Shown piece after piece: positions 1-8,028 of a stretch of 64,000 bases of DNA. The DNA comes from Flavobacteriales bacterium UBA6057 (lineage in GTDB: Bacteria > Bacteroidota > Bacteroidia > Flavobacteriales_G > Salibacteraceae). Location: assembly GCA_002428995.1 (NCBI GenBank), contig DIYJ01000005.1:406474-470473 (forward strand), in the 5' to 3' direction. The translations under genes were made by a program, and so were the position numbers. Each line of letters begins with the position of its first letter. Position 1 is the first letter of the stretch. The notes beneath the pieces were generated by a model. It worked only from the letters and a program-made list of their open reading frames with translations. It was not told where the DNA came from and made no database searches.

Positions 1-705
1 CTGAGTGAGGCACATGCATCATTGGGACGTTGGGATGAAGCCACAGCATCCGCTCGTAAGTCCATCGCGATCAGAATCCGGCTCAGGGATGAATACCATC
101 TGGGAAAAAGCTATGAGAATCTCATCTATCAGCAGTTTGAACGTGGTGATGGCGTTGAGTCTCTGCGCACGCTGGCAGAGCTGTTGGATGTTTTTGCAGA
201 TAGCGAAATGCAACTATCGGAAGAAACGGCATCCGCTACTTCTGAACTGCTCACGGAGTTGAGCGAAGACTTATCAAGCGCTCAAAACACGGTGAAATGG
301 CTATTCGCATTTGTAGGCCTTTGTCTGCTGCTGAGCATTATTTTATCGTGGAGATTGATTCAGGAGCGCAAAACGGCACGCAAAAAACTGGAACGCACAG
401 CGCTGCGCATCCGTCAAATGGAAAGCGCCATACCAAAGGGCACCCTGAAGCAGCGCATTGAGCCACTTCGAAAACACACCAATCCCTTATTGGCTACCAG
501 CTATCTTATGTTGAGTGTAGGGTATACTCGACCGGAGCTCACCCAAATCTTTGGTCGCGACCGGGCCACCATTCACAGATGGCTGGAAGAAATGAGCCGC
601 ATACTGAAGGTGAAAGATGTACCGGCTGACGCACGGAGTTTTGGAGATAGCACATCCAACATTCCTGCTCAACAACCATCCGAAACTGCAGACGAGATTG
701 CTTGA
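1..705 (+). CDS. TPR-type membrane protein with C-terminal helix-turn-helix (5' end cut off)
   Basis: The frame is open from the first base, so the N-terminus lies outside the window. What remains is the end of a tetratricopeptide-like helical region, a single membrane helix (about residues 99-119 of the visible part, FAFVGLCLLLSIILSW), a basic coiled segment, and a C-terminal region (about bases 487-612) that reads as a helix-turn-helix, with GYTRPELTQIFGRDRATIHR as the likely turn and recognition helix. No kinase domain follows the membrane helix, unlike the TPR sensor kinases elsewhere in the window. By analogy with Bacteroidota TPR-TM-HTH proteins it may be a membrane-tethered transcription factor; the DNA-binding role is inference. 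Confidence 0.7.
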   Translation: MSEAHASLGRWDEATASARKSIAIRIRLRDEYHLGKSYENLIYQQFERGDGVESLRTLAELLDVFADSEMQLSEETASATSELLTELSEDLSSAQNTVKWLFAFVGLCLLLSIILSWRLIQERKTARKKLERTALRIRQMESAIPKGTLKQRIEPLRKHTNPLLATSYLMLSVGYTRPELTQIFGRDRATIHRWLEEMSRILKVKDVPADARSFGDSTSNIPAQQPSETADEIA

Positions 706-1173
706 GCCTTTGATTCTATCAAGACTCTCTCCAAATAATATGAGAATACAGCGGCTCGCAGCTTCACATCATCGCCAAGGCGTTGCATAGACGCAAAATA
801 GCCCCCACTGTCACTTGAAATTATGAACAGCCCTTCGCAACCGTGAGCGCAACGTCTCAAATCCGTCTTTCCCTTTTAAAACAAACCATTCAGCGTTAGC
901 AGCGCAACAGATCATCGAACGCCTGCAACCACTCTGAGCACACTGATCATTTGGTTAATTGAGAATCATCACTCAAATTCGCCTCTCCATTGACAGTGAG
1001 ATTTCACCCACTTCGTACCAGCCTTAAAAACGGAGTGAAAGCACCAGATCCACTGACTTCGCAAATGGTACTGGAAAGATTTATTGGGGGTTGAATGGCG
1101 GATGCATCCTTTTTGATGTGTCCGCCCTCTCTCCGGTCATTTCCTTCAAATCATGTAATGAACAACCAGCAAG
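706..1173. other. Intergenic stretch without a convincing gene
   Basis: Short open frames here have no coding character. The only clear structure is the hairpin at 1097-1126. No promoter box matching TAnnTTTG was recognised in front of the next gene. Confidence 0.6.
1097..1126 (+). other. Strong 12-bp hairpin upstream of the 1174 gene
   Basis: The arms 1097-1108 (GGCGGATGCATC) and 1115-1126 (GATGTGTCCGCC) pair along their full length, with two G-T wobbles, around the 6-base loop CTTTTT. The 3' side is not followed by a T run, so it does not look like an intrinsic terminator. It could be a structured leader element of the 1174 gene or a protein-binding palindrome. Confidence 0.5.
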
Positions 1174-1851
1174 ATGAAAGACTCTATGAAGCCCCCGACC
1201 AAACGAATGACAGGTGTTCTAAAGGAAGTGCTGAACGAGACGATTGCAAGGATTGAATACTCCACCAACGAACCGCTGGCATACGAGCACGGATCGAGGA
1301 AGCAAATCACGGTAAATGTCAGAAACACAGAGGCCATTGCTAATCTGCGCCATTGGATAGGTCAACTTGTAGAGGTGACGGTGAGTACTCTTCCCTTACA
1401 TCGCAACGACATCGTTTTTGGAACGTTGCAACTGGTGAATCTCGGTAACTGCTTTTATACTGGGTTTGAACCAGAGGCAGCACAAACAGATCCCAAAGCG
1501 GCTTTGATGGCATTTGCGAAAGTCTGGTCATCCCTGGATCAGCCTCCAACCATCTATCAGGGTACCACACAGGTTTCCTTCCTGTTCCCCGAACAGCGCT
1601 ACACCGAACAAACGCTGGTGGAACTGAATTTTACTGCCGAGAAGGGCAGCATATCTCTTCCACAAAGCAGCATATTGAACCGTTTCCGACTCCAGAACAC
1701 GTTTGATACATCCAGCCACACCATGTCGCTGCGCAACGGAGGTTCACTGTGCATCATTGGGCATGATCAAGGAATTCAAGACTATGTGTTCTGGGTCAAC
1801 CCTCAGATCACTAAGCGTTGGATTAAAGCGCAACACACATCTCCAAGCTGA
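1174..1851 (+). CDS. Hypothetical protein, about 225 aa
   Basis: This is a soluble protein with no signal peptide or membrane segment and no family I recognise. The sequence is beta-rich in appearance, with an early acidic/basic segment and a Cys-containing SLCIIGHDQG stretch near the end. An alternative start is the in-frame ATG four codons downstream (MKPPTKRM). It is followed after 88 bases by the GtrA gene on the same strand; there is no functional link I can support. Base composition matches the neighbours, so it is likely a real gene. Confidence 0.6.
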   Translation: MKDSMKPPTKRMTGVLKEVLNETIARIEYSTNEPLAYEHGSRKQITVNVRNTEAIANLRHWIGQLVEVTVSTLPLHRNDIVFGTLQLVNLGNCFYTGFEPEAAQTDPKAALMAFAKVWSSLDQPPTIYQGTTQVSFLFPEQRYTEQTLVELNFTAEKGSISLPQSSILNRFRLQNTFDTSSHTMSLRNGGSLCIIGHDQGIQDYVFWVNPQITKRWIKAQHTSPS

Positions 1852-1939
1852 AAAGGAGGCGCCCACCAAGAATGTGCTGTTGGTAGAATTTCTCCATCCG
1901 TACTTCTCCATTCAGAATTCCTTTCAACTTTGCGGCCAC

Positions 1940-2374
1940 ATGCCGTTCGCATTTCTTCCACCCTCGCTCAGGAAAAGGATAGAATCCATGATCCGCTTTG
2001 GATTGAGCTCTGGCTTAGCCTCGCTGGTAGACCTGGGTGTATTCTTTGTGGTTCAAACCGTTTTGGGACTGTTGGATGCATTCTATGCAGAGATACTCTC
2101 GGCATCCTGCGGAATGGTGGTCAATTTCTTCATGCAGAAGAGGTTTGTATTTGACCTTCAGCGAAAAGCTTATGTAGCCTTCTTCTTGTCCATTGCATTT
2201 TCAATCGCCATCATGTACCTCGGGGCACTCACCCTCGATCAGGTGAGGCTTCACCCCTACTTCGCAGATCCTGATAAGATCATCATTGCCAAGATTCCTG
2301 TGATGGGTTTCAAGTTTGTGCTGAACTACTTCAGCAAGCGATGGGTATTTGAGCGTAAAATCCTGAAGAGCTGA
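1940..2374 (+). CDS. GtrA family membrane protein
   Basis: A 144-residue protein with four predicted membrane helices (FGLSSGLASLVDLGVFF, a second around ILSASCGMVVNFFM, YVAFFLSIAFSIAIMYLGA, and a last one ending NYFSKRWVF). The early L-x-D in helix 1 and the final N-x-x-x-x-x-R/K-WVF pattern are typical of GtrA proteins, which are thought to move polyprenyl-linked sugars across the inner membrane. The frame is open further upstream to 1703, but that part overlaps the preceding gene and is not GtrA-like, so I chose ATG 1940; a near-match promoter box (CAACTTTG, 1925-1932) lies 7 bases before it. It ends head-on against the ArnT-like glycosyltransferase, whose stop codon is directly adjacent, and a polyprenyl-sugar link between the two is plausible. 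Confidence 0.85.
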   Translation: MPFAFLPPSLRKRIESMIRFGLSSGLASLVDLGVFFVVQTVLGLLDAFYAEILSASCGMVVNFFMQKRFVFDLQRKAYVAFFLSIAFSIAIMYLGALTLDQVRLHPYFADPDKIIIAKIPVMGFKFVLNYFSKRWVFERKILKS

Positions 2375-3967
2375 TTACTGCTCTTTGAGCTTCACGAGCG
2401 AAATCTGGTATTCACGGTAACCGGCCGGAAACTGGTAATACTCTTCCCACTCATACATGTCCATGTATCGCTGTTTTGTGAGGTAGTACATCCCTGGTTG
2501 CGGCTCATCATCACGCCAGATCACAGCATCTTTGCCCGTGCCCAGGTAGTAAGCATATTCAATGAAGAGAGGCGTGTCCTTCAACACCCGAAGCTCACCA
2601 CCCTGCGTGAGCGAAAGCACCTTGTTGGATTCATTTTTCCGGTCGATGTATCTCCCCTTTTCAATGGTTACCCTGTAGGGAAGAACAAAAGCATCAAAGC
2701 CGATTCTGAACACAACAAGCGCAAAGAAGAACCAGTAGACGCGCTGGTCACGCATGCGAAACCATAATAGGACAAGCCCTGCCATCATCAGCGCCAACAA
2801 CGGGGCCACCCACCAGCGATAGGCGAAAGTCTCCATCTGAGGAACAAAAGGTGTGACAAGGAAAGCGGGCACGAGAAGGGCTATCAGGCCAAACATGATC
2901 CACTCCAGGACATTCTTGACGCGGGGCCAATGCTTTGAATGGTTCTCCAACTCATAACATCCCAACACGAACACCAGCGGATAGAGCATGAAAAGGTAAC
3001 GAGGATAGTACCCCGGAGACAGCCAATAAGGCAGTACATTGACAGCGAGCGTCAGAAAAGTGAAGGCCAGAAAGTCGTTGGACAACCACTGCCGAACGAT
3101 TCCCTTGCGGAACACAAACAAGAGCAGCAAAGAAGTCGGAAAAAGGTGTCCGAAGTTTTCAAATGGAAACGTGAGGATGTTTAGAATGCCTTCATACCAC
3201 TTCCGATCGATGACGGTGCGCTGGGACGACTGATCGTAGAGCTCGAGGAAGTAATCCTCCAGGCTGTTGAATTCAGAATAAGCCCAGAAGTAGCCACCAA
3301 CGATGGCTACGAACAACCCTATACCCGCAAAGTGTGGCAGGCTAAACAGAACCTTAAACTGTCGTTTGTAAACGAACCATACAAAGAGCGTAATCCCCTG
3401 AAAAAGAAAAGAGGGCAAGCCTTTCATGAGCACTCCCGCAGCGGAAATCAGGTAGGAGATCAGAAAGAGCGCCCAAAGCTGATTGCGCTTCCAAAAGTGA
3501 TGGATGGAATAGAAGCCAATGAACGTGCACCATGAATAGAAGATATCGATGTGCCCGAGCATGGAATCACGCGTCAGCAGGCGACCGCTGAGTACAAATG
3601 CGAATGCTGTAAACACCGCGGCCCTCTCACCAATGTACTTGCGGGTCATCCACCAAATGGTAGCACCAAAAAGCATGAGCGGTATCACCGAAGGAAGCCT
3701 GAGCACGAACTCAGAGAATGAACCTGTGAGTGAAAACACGCCCATTAAAATCCAGTTGTAGAAAGGAGGCTTGCGATAGTAGAACTCGCCCCAAATGGTA
3801 GGCACGATGTAGTTTTCGCGCTTCATCATTTCGAAGGCTACGGTTCCGCGCAGTGATTCATCCCCAAAAAGCGGCATCAAGCCAAGGTTCAGGAAATGAG
3901 CGATCACCGTCAGACAACCCAGGCCCAGTATGATCCACTTTTCACGCTTTGATAAACTAAGGTTCAT
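2375..3967 (-). CDS. ArnT/PMT-like membrane glycosyltransferase (GT-C fold)
   Basis: A 530-residue polytopic membrane protein with about 11-12 hydrophobic segments. The first periplasmic loop carries the family's acidic motif (LFGDESLRGT) followed by YRKPPFYNW, as in ArnT (GT83) and Dol-P-mannose mannosyltransferase-like enzymes that use polyprenyl-phosphate sugars as donors on the outer face of the inner membrane. A non-catalytic soluble tail of about 100 residues ends the protein. The convergent GtrA gene would fit as a supplier of the lipid-linked donor. The acceptor (lipid A, glycan or protein) cannot be read from sequence. Confidence 0.8.
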   Translation of the reverse strand: MNLSLSKREKWIILGLGCLTVIAHFLNLGLMPLFGDESLRGTVAFEMMKRENYIVPTIWGEFYYRKPPFYNWILMGVFSLTGSFSEFVLRLPSVIPLMLFGATIWWMTRKYIGERAAVFTAFAFVLSGRLLTRDSMLGHIDIFYSWCTFIGFYSIHHFWKRNQLWALFLISYLISAAGVLMKGLPSFLFQGITLFVWFVYKRQFKVLFSLPHFAGIGLFVAIVGGYFWAYSEFNSLEDYFLELYDQSSQRTVIDRKWYEGILNILTFPFENFGHLFPTSLLLLFVFRKGIVRQWLSNDFLAFTFLTLAVNVLPYWLSPGYYPRYLFMLYPLVFVLGCYELENHSKHWPRVKNVLEWIMFGLIALLVPAFLVTPFVPQMETFAYRWWVAPLLALMMAGLVLLWFRMRDQRVYWFFFALVVFRIGFDAFVLPYRVTIEKGRYIDRKNESNKVLSLTQGGELRVLKDTPLFIEYAYYLGTGKDAVIWRDDEPQPGMYYLTKQRYMDMYEWEEYYQFPAGYREYQISLVKLKEQ

Positions 3968-4072
3968 AGCCTCAAAATTGAACCGGCAAAGTAAGTCCAG
4001 AGCTCTCAGCCCAGAAGAACCTGCTGAAGGATTGTTTCAATAGATTGTACACAATGAAGAGGGTCCATGGAT

Positions 4073-4666
4073 TTAGCTGCCCGCGTTCCTAAGCTTCTTA
4101 GCCAGGAGCTTGGAAAGTTTCGAAGCATCCTGTTCGGTAAGCTTCATACCAAAAGCTACTTTCCTGCCGATGTACTCAAACCCCAGCTTCTCGCCTCCAA
4201 TGGTCCAAAAAGCCTCACCGTAGCTTTTACCGAAAGATTTGTCATCGAGGTTCAAAACTCCAAGCTGCTTGATCGTACCTCCGTCATATACTATGGCACG
4301 CCCGTAGTCTTTCCAACTACGCTTATACATGAGTTCTCCGTTTTCCACCTTCAGGAATTCAGCTCCCACAAGGTTCCAGATCAGCCCTCTGGCAGAGGTG
4401 TAGAGGAAGTAGAGCCAAAACGCGAGGTAGACAATGAGCAGCGTTCTTTCTTGCTCGGGAGCATTTGGATAATAGAGTACCGTAGCCACTCCAAGAATGA
4501 CCCAGAGCACAAGCCACCCTATCAGCATACTGCGTTGAAGGGGAGAAATATTTGGTAAAATGGAAACGACAAGCTTTGATTCCGTGTCGTCTACGATAAC
4601 TTTGGCGTTCGCTTTAATCAATCGAGCTTCAGGTTTTTTAACGTCCGAAAGGATGAAACCCTTCAA
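4073..4666 (-). CDS. Hypothetical membrane protein, two TM helices
   Basis: A 197-residue protein with an N-terminal soluble strand-rich segment, a hairpin of two membrane helices (SMLIGWLVLWVILGVATVLY and LLIVYLAFWLYFLYTSARG), and a C-terminal cytosolic domain of about 110 residues (LKVENGELMYKRSWKDYG onward) ending in a helix rich in Lys and Leu. The layout resembles membrane-bound PH-like (bPH) proteins, but I cannot assign a family. It is divergent from the TPR gene at 4704, with only 37 bases between the starts, so the two promoters must overlap or lie within coding sequence. Confidence 0.65.
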   Translation of the reverse strand: MKGFILSDVKKPEARLIKANAKVIVDDTESKLVVSILPNISPLQRSMLIGWLVLWVILGVATVLYYPNAPEQERTLLIVYLAFWLYFLYTSARGLIWNLVGAEFLKVENGELMYKRSWKDYGRAIVYDGGTIKQLGVLNLDDKSFGKSYGEAFWTIGGEKLGFEYIGRKVAFGMKLTEQDASKLSKLLAKKLRNAGS

Positions 4667-4703
4667 AAGATTCGTTTGTTGCGAAATAAGATGTTTGAAT
4701 CGT

Positions 4704-5474
4704 ATGAATCGACTGTTACTGGCGCTTATTGTTATTCTCTTGCTTCCTTTCGGATCAGCGAAGGCTCAGGTTAAGAATGGCGACTTTCAAAAGCTGTTTG
4801 ACTGGTATGCCATGGAGCGCTTTGATAAGTGTGCATACAAAGCTGAAAGCTACACCCGCAAGGACAAATACAGAAGGTCTCCAGAGCCTTATCTCTACCT
4901 GGCACTCTGCCTTTATCAGGGTCAGCAAAACCCAGAGGAGTGGGAGTTCATCAACGACTTTCGTGATCCGGTAAAGGATGCTCTGAAGTACGCCTATAAA
5001 TTTCGGAAGTACGATAAGGAAGGCATCCTCTATGAGGAGAACAGAACCTCTCTCGACAAGATCAGGGAAATAGCGCTGGAACGGGCACTGTTCTACTACA
5101 ACGACAATAACTATTACAAAGCGGCCAGCGAGTTCAAGCGCATTATGAAGGTCGTTCCGGATGACGCCAACATCATTTTCATTACCGGTGTTTCTACCAT
5201 CATGGCGAAAAATGTGGGGGAAGGAGAACGACTGGTAAACCAGGCACTGGATTCTCTGAGATTGTATAAGGACGAAAACCGCTTTGTTGAGGATAAAGTC
5301 ACCCACGATGCGTTGATCAAAGCCTTTGTGAGTTACACAGACTACCTCTCCAACAACGGCCGACTGGATGATGCCTTGAGTATCATCACTTTGGGCCGAA
5401 AGCTTGTTCCTGACAACCTCAAACTCAAGGCGCAGTACAAAAAGCTCTACGCGCTAGCCCCGGACGAAGAATAA
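4704..5474 (+). CDS. Exported TPR-repeat protein
   Basis: The protein (256 aa) begins with a clean signal peptide (MNRLLLALIVILLLPFGSAKAQ) and then consists of helices with tetratricopeptide character (YYKAASEFKRIMKVVPDDA; YLSNNGRLDDALSIITLGRK). I chose the ATG at 4704 because it begins the signal peptide; the frame continues upstream to 4560 but overlaps the divergent gene. A box GATGTTTG at 4690-4697 lies 6 bases before the ATG, suggesting a near-leaderless mRNA. It is 11 bases before trmD and probably co-transcribed with it. Likely periplasmic; partner unknown. Confidence 0.75.
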   Translation: MNRLLLALIVILLLPFGSAKAQVKNGDFQKLFDWYAMERFDKCAYKAESYTRKDKYRRSPEPYLYLALCLYQGQQNPEEWEFINDFRDPVKDALKYAYKFRKYDKEGILYEENRTSLDKIREIALERALFYYNDNNYYKAASEFKRIMKVVPDDANIIFITGVSTIMAKNVGEGERLVNQALDSLRLYKDENRFVEDKVTHDALIKAFVSYTDYLSNNGRLDDALSIITLGRKLVPDNLKLKAQYKKLYALAPDEE

Positions 5475-5485
5475 ACTGGACTGGG

Positions 5486-6190
5486 ATGAGAATCGACATC
5501 ATCACTGTGCTTCCCAAACTATTGGAAGGGCCGTTCAACGACTCCATTCTCAAGCGGGCTATTGACAAAGGCCTGGCGGAGGTGCACGTTCACGATCTGC
5601 GTAGCTACGGCCTGGGAAAACACCGGCAGGTAGATGATTATCAATTTGGTGGTGGTGCGGGCATGGTGCTCATGATAGATCCAATTGCCAGGTTGATCGA
5701 AGATTTGAAAGGTCAGCGCGACTATGATGAAATCATATACATGTCACCAGATGGAGAGCGATTCAACCAGGGAATGGCCAACCAACTGTCACTGAAGGAA
5801 AACTTCATTCTGCTCTGCGGTCACTACAAGGGTGTGGATGAACGCATCCGGGAACACTTCATCACGCGTGAAATATCCATTGGGGACTATGTGCTGTCTG
5901 GAGGCGAGCTGGCCGCTGCGGTGGTAAGCGATGCTTTGATCCGTCTGATTCCTGGCGTATTGAACGATGAAAGCTCTGCCCTGTCCGATTCTTTCCAAGA
6001 TGATCTTCTCGCTCCACCAGTCTATACACGGCCTGCTGAATACAGAGGGTGGAAGGTGCCGGACGTACTGCTGAGCGGCAACTTTCCGGTGATTGAAGAA
6101 TGGCGAATGAATGAAGCTTTGGAGCGTACAAAAGCACGAAGGCCAGAACTTCTAAAGAAATCGGAAGAAACAGGCGAGAAAGGCAAATAA
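5486..6190 (+). CDS. trmD: tRNA (guanine-N1)-methyltransferase TrmD
   Basis: TrmD methylates G37 of tRNAs with SAM, preventing +1 frameshifting. The 234-residue protein has the usual TrmD length and hallmarks: start MRIDIITVLPKLLEGPFNDSI, the VDDYQFGGGAGMVL segment, the trefoil-knot SAM site (LLCGHYKGVDERI) and the SIGDYVLSGGELAAAV motif, plus the Asp-rich end of the catalytic domain and a C-terminal RRPELL helix. It sits directly before rplS, the same order as in many bacteria (rpsP-rimM-trmD-rplS), although rpsP and rimM are absent here. Confidence 0.97.
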   Translation: MRIDIITVLPKLLEGPFNDSILKRAIDKGLAEVHVHDLRSYGLGKHRQVDDYQFGGGAGMVLMIDPIARLIEDLKGQRDYDEIIYMSPDGERFNQGMANQLSLKENFILLCGHYKGVDERIREHFITREISIGDYVLSGGELAAAVVSDALIRLIPGVLNDESSALSDSFQDDLLAPPVYTRPAEYRGWKVPDVLLSGNFPVIEEWRMNEALERTKARRPELLKKSEETGEKGK

Positions 6191-6196
6191 AAAATC

Positions 6197-6204
6197 TATC
6201 TTTG
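6197..6204 (+). promoter_or_regulatory. Promoter -7 box for rplS
   Basis: TATCTTTG matches the Bacteroidota TAnnTTTG box exactly and lies 20 bases before the rplS ATG, so rplS can be transcribed independently of trmD. No convincing -33 TTG was seen upstream. Confidence 0.6.
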
Positions 6205-6224
6205 CACCCCTAATTTTTTGTGTG

Positions 6225-6584
6225 ATGAGCAATCTGCTGAACGAAGTCATAAGCGAAGTAACGACAGGAAGAGATTTCCCAGCATTCGGAAGTGGTGATA
6301 CCATTTCTGTTCACTATAAGATCCGCGAAGGAAACAAGGAGCGTGTTCAGGTATTTACCGGCACGGTTCTTCAAAGGAGAGGCGCTGGACATACGCAGAC
6401 TTTCACCGTCCGCAAGATGTCAAGCAGCGTTGGTGTTGAGCGTATTTTCCCGCTGAACAGCCCTTTCATCGAAAAGATCGAAGTAGCTAAGCGTGGTAAA
6501 GTAAGAAGAGCCCGTATTTTCTACTTGCGCGAGCGCAAGGGGAAAGCAGCTCGTATCAAAGAGCGTTATACTCGAAAGAAGTAA
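6225..6584 (+). CDS. rplS: 50S ribosomal protein L19
   Basis: L19 sits at the 30S-50S interface of the ribosome. The 119-residue product has the family features: FGSGDTISVHYKIREGNKER, VQVFTGTVLQRRGAG, TFTVRKMSSSVGVERIFPLNSP and the basic end KVRRARIFYLRERKGKAARIKE. I take ATG 6225 as start; a GTG lies one codon upstream. It has its own promoter box and is followed at once by an intrinsic terminator. Confidence 0.97.
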   Translation: MSNLLNEVISEVTTGRDFPAFGSGDTISVHYKIREGNKERVQVFTGTVLQRRGAGHTQTFTVRKMSSSVGVERIFPLNSPFIEKIEVAKRGKVRRARIFYLRERKGKAARIKERYTRKK

Positions 6585-6593
6585 ACATGATAG

Positions 6594-6617
6594 AAAGCCG
6601 CCTCGAGCGGCTTTTTT
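6594..6617 (+). terminator. Intrinsic terminator after rplS
   Basis: GCCGC (6597-6601) and GCGGC (6607-6611) form a GC stem, extended by flanking A/T pairs, around the loop CTCGA, and are followed by six T. It begins 9 bases after the rplS stop codon. Confidence 0.85.
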
Positions 6618-6743
6618 CATGCCCAGCCGCCAAATGTTAACAACTGTTAATTTATCCATTGACGGCTTTCCACCGAAGAACGACACACGTTTTTATAAGT
6701 GGAGATTTTAGGTTAGTTTTTCATTTTTTGGGATTAAAATGAT

Positions 6744-6769
6744 GAAGGGTCACCAACTGGTGGCCCTTC
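6744..6769. terminator. Hairpin between rplS and the GT9 gene, probable terminator for the minus strand
   Basis: GAAGGGTCACC (6744-6754) pairs with GGTGGCCCTTC (6759-6769), one wobble, around AACT. On the minus strand it is followed by ATCATTTTAATC. It lies just past the stop of the minus-strand glycosyltransferase gene, so it most likely ends that transcript. Confidence 0.55.
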
Positions 6770-6783
6770 CCCGTTTCTATAAC

Positions 6784-8028
6784 CTATGCATGATGAGAGT
6801 CCCTGGGATCAGGACGCTGCACCAACCCCAAAGCGGTTCCATCGTGTGTATAGACGACCTTTTGAGCTTCACTCTCTGATTTCGAATCCTGCGGTTCATT
6901 GTCCATGAGCTTCATCATGACCGCACTCACCTCTTCTACAGTGATCAGCTTCATGCAAACATTGTTGCCGTTGCACGGTGGGGTTTCAAAGTCATGAACG
7001 CAGGGACTACAGAATACTGGTTTGTAGATGACAACAGCTCGATCGCTGAATCCATACTGCTCGGGAGAACACGGCCCAAAAAGGCAAACAACGGGCGTTC
7101 GGGTGCAAAAAGCGACATGCATGGGACCGGTATCATTGCTGAGCATGAGCTTCGCACCTCTCACCAATTGGATCAGTTCGGTAATAGACGTGCGTCCAGC
7201 CATGTTCTTCACCCGATCGTTACTCAACCGCTGCTCAACGCGTGCAGTGTATTCTCGCTCGCTGGGTGCTCCTACCAAAAAGACCTCATAACCGGGATAA
7301 GCTTTCAGGAAGCGATCAATCACTTCAGAAAACTTCTCGATGCCCCACCTGCGCTCTAGTCTCAGGTCTGAAGCATTCACATTCACCACGATGTAGTCTT
7401 TGTCCTGATAGTCCTTGTGTGTTCCCAATGCTTCAAAACCGTAAAGGCGAGGCTTGGAAGTATCTGCTCCGAGTAAGGACGCCATTTGCAGGTAGACCTG
7501 AGAAATGGGCAACCGCGGATTGAAAAACATCATGTGCGTGTAGATTCCCATGCGGAACGAACTGGATCGCAGGTAAAACCCAACGCGATTGATCGACAGG
7601 CTGAACAAGGTGAACAGCGTGCTGAAGTCGGAGTAAATCTCAAGATCGATGTATACGCCAGGCCGAATTTTGATAAGAGTGAACAGAGCTCGAAGTGTGG
7701 ACTTCAAGAGCGCCATAAATCCCGAATCATCCAATACAAGCACACGGTCAATAAGGTCGATCTGTTCGAGAAAGGCTTTGTTTGAACGAGTACTTACAAA
7801 GACGATGGTGGCGTTGGGATACTTTTCGCGCAGTGCATAAAGGAGAGGAGTCGCCTGGATGATGCTTCCCATTCCTTTCAGCTTTGAAACAACTACGGTA
7901 TCGAAGTCACGATCAAGGTCGTGGTCGATGTGCGCCATTTGCCCCACAACGCGCACAACAAAGTTGAGCAGGTAAGCTACGGGCTTCGCGATCCCCTTGT
8001 CCAGAAAGAGCTGTAAGCGTGTTTTCAA
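6784..8028 (-). CDS. Heptosyltransferase-like glycosyltransferase (GT9)
   Basis: The product resembles ADP-heptose:LPS heptosyltransferases: SKLKGMGSIIQATPLLYALREK is the N-terminal sugar/acceptor-binding helix, and the C-terminal nucleotide-binding half has LSNDTGPMHVAFCTRTPVVCLFGPCSP. A Cys-rich insert (FCSPCVHDFETPPCNGNNVCM) near the end is common in this family. The frame is open up to 8118, but that part overlaps 94 bases of the upstream gene and reads as an artefact; a TTG at 8028 overlaps the upstream stop as TTGA, the classical coupling arrangement, so I place the start there. It probably transfers a sugar in lipopolysaccharide core or other envelope glycan assembly; ordering behind a large membrane protein and near the KDO operon supports this. 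Confidence 0.82.
   Translation of the reverse strand: MKTRLQLFLDKGIAKPVAYLLNFVVRVVGQMAHIDHDLDRDFDTVVVSKLKGMGSIIQATPLLYALREKYPNATIVFVSTRSNKAFLEQIDLIDRVLVLDDSGFMALLKSTLRALFTLIKIRPGVYIDLEIYSDFSTLFTLFSLSINRVGFYLRSSSFRMGIYTHMMFFNPRLPISQVYLQMASLLGADTSKPRLYGFEALGTHKDYQDKDYIVVNVNASDLRLERRWGIEKFSEVIDRFLKAYPGYEVFLVGAPSEREYTARVEQRLSNDRVKNMAGRTSITELIQLVRGAKLMLSNDTGPMHVAFCTRTPVVCLFGPCSPEQYGFSDRAVVIYKPVFCSPCVHDFETPPCNGNNVCMKLITVEEVSAVMMKLMDNEPQDSKSESEAQKVVYTHDGTALGLVQRPDPRDSHHA

Noticed and set aside
4067..4558. Plus-strand open frame of 163 codons
   Set aside because: Antisense to the 4073-4666 membrane protein, which has membrane helices and coherent domains; the plus frame has none.
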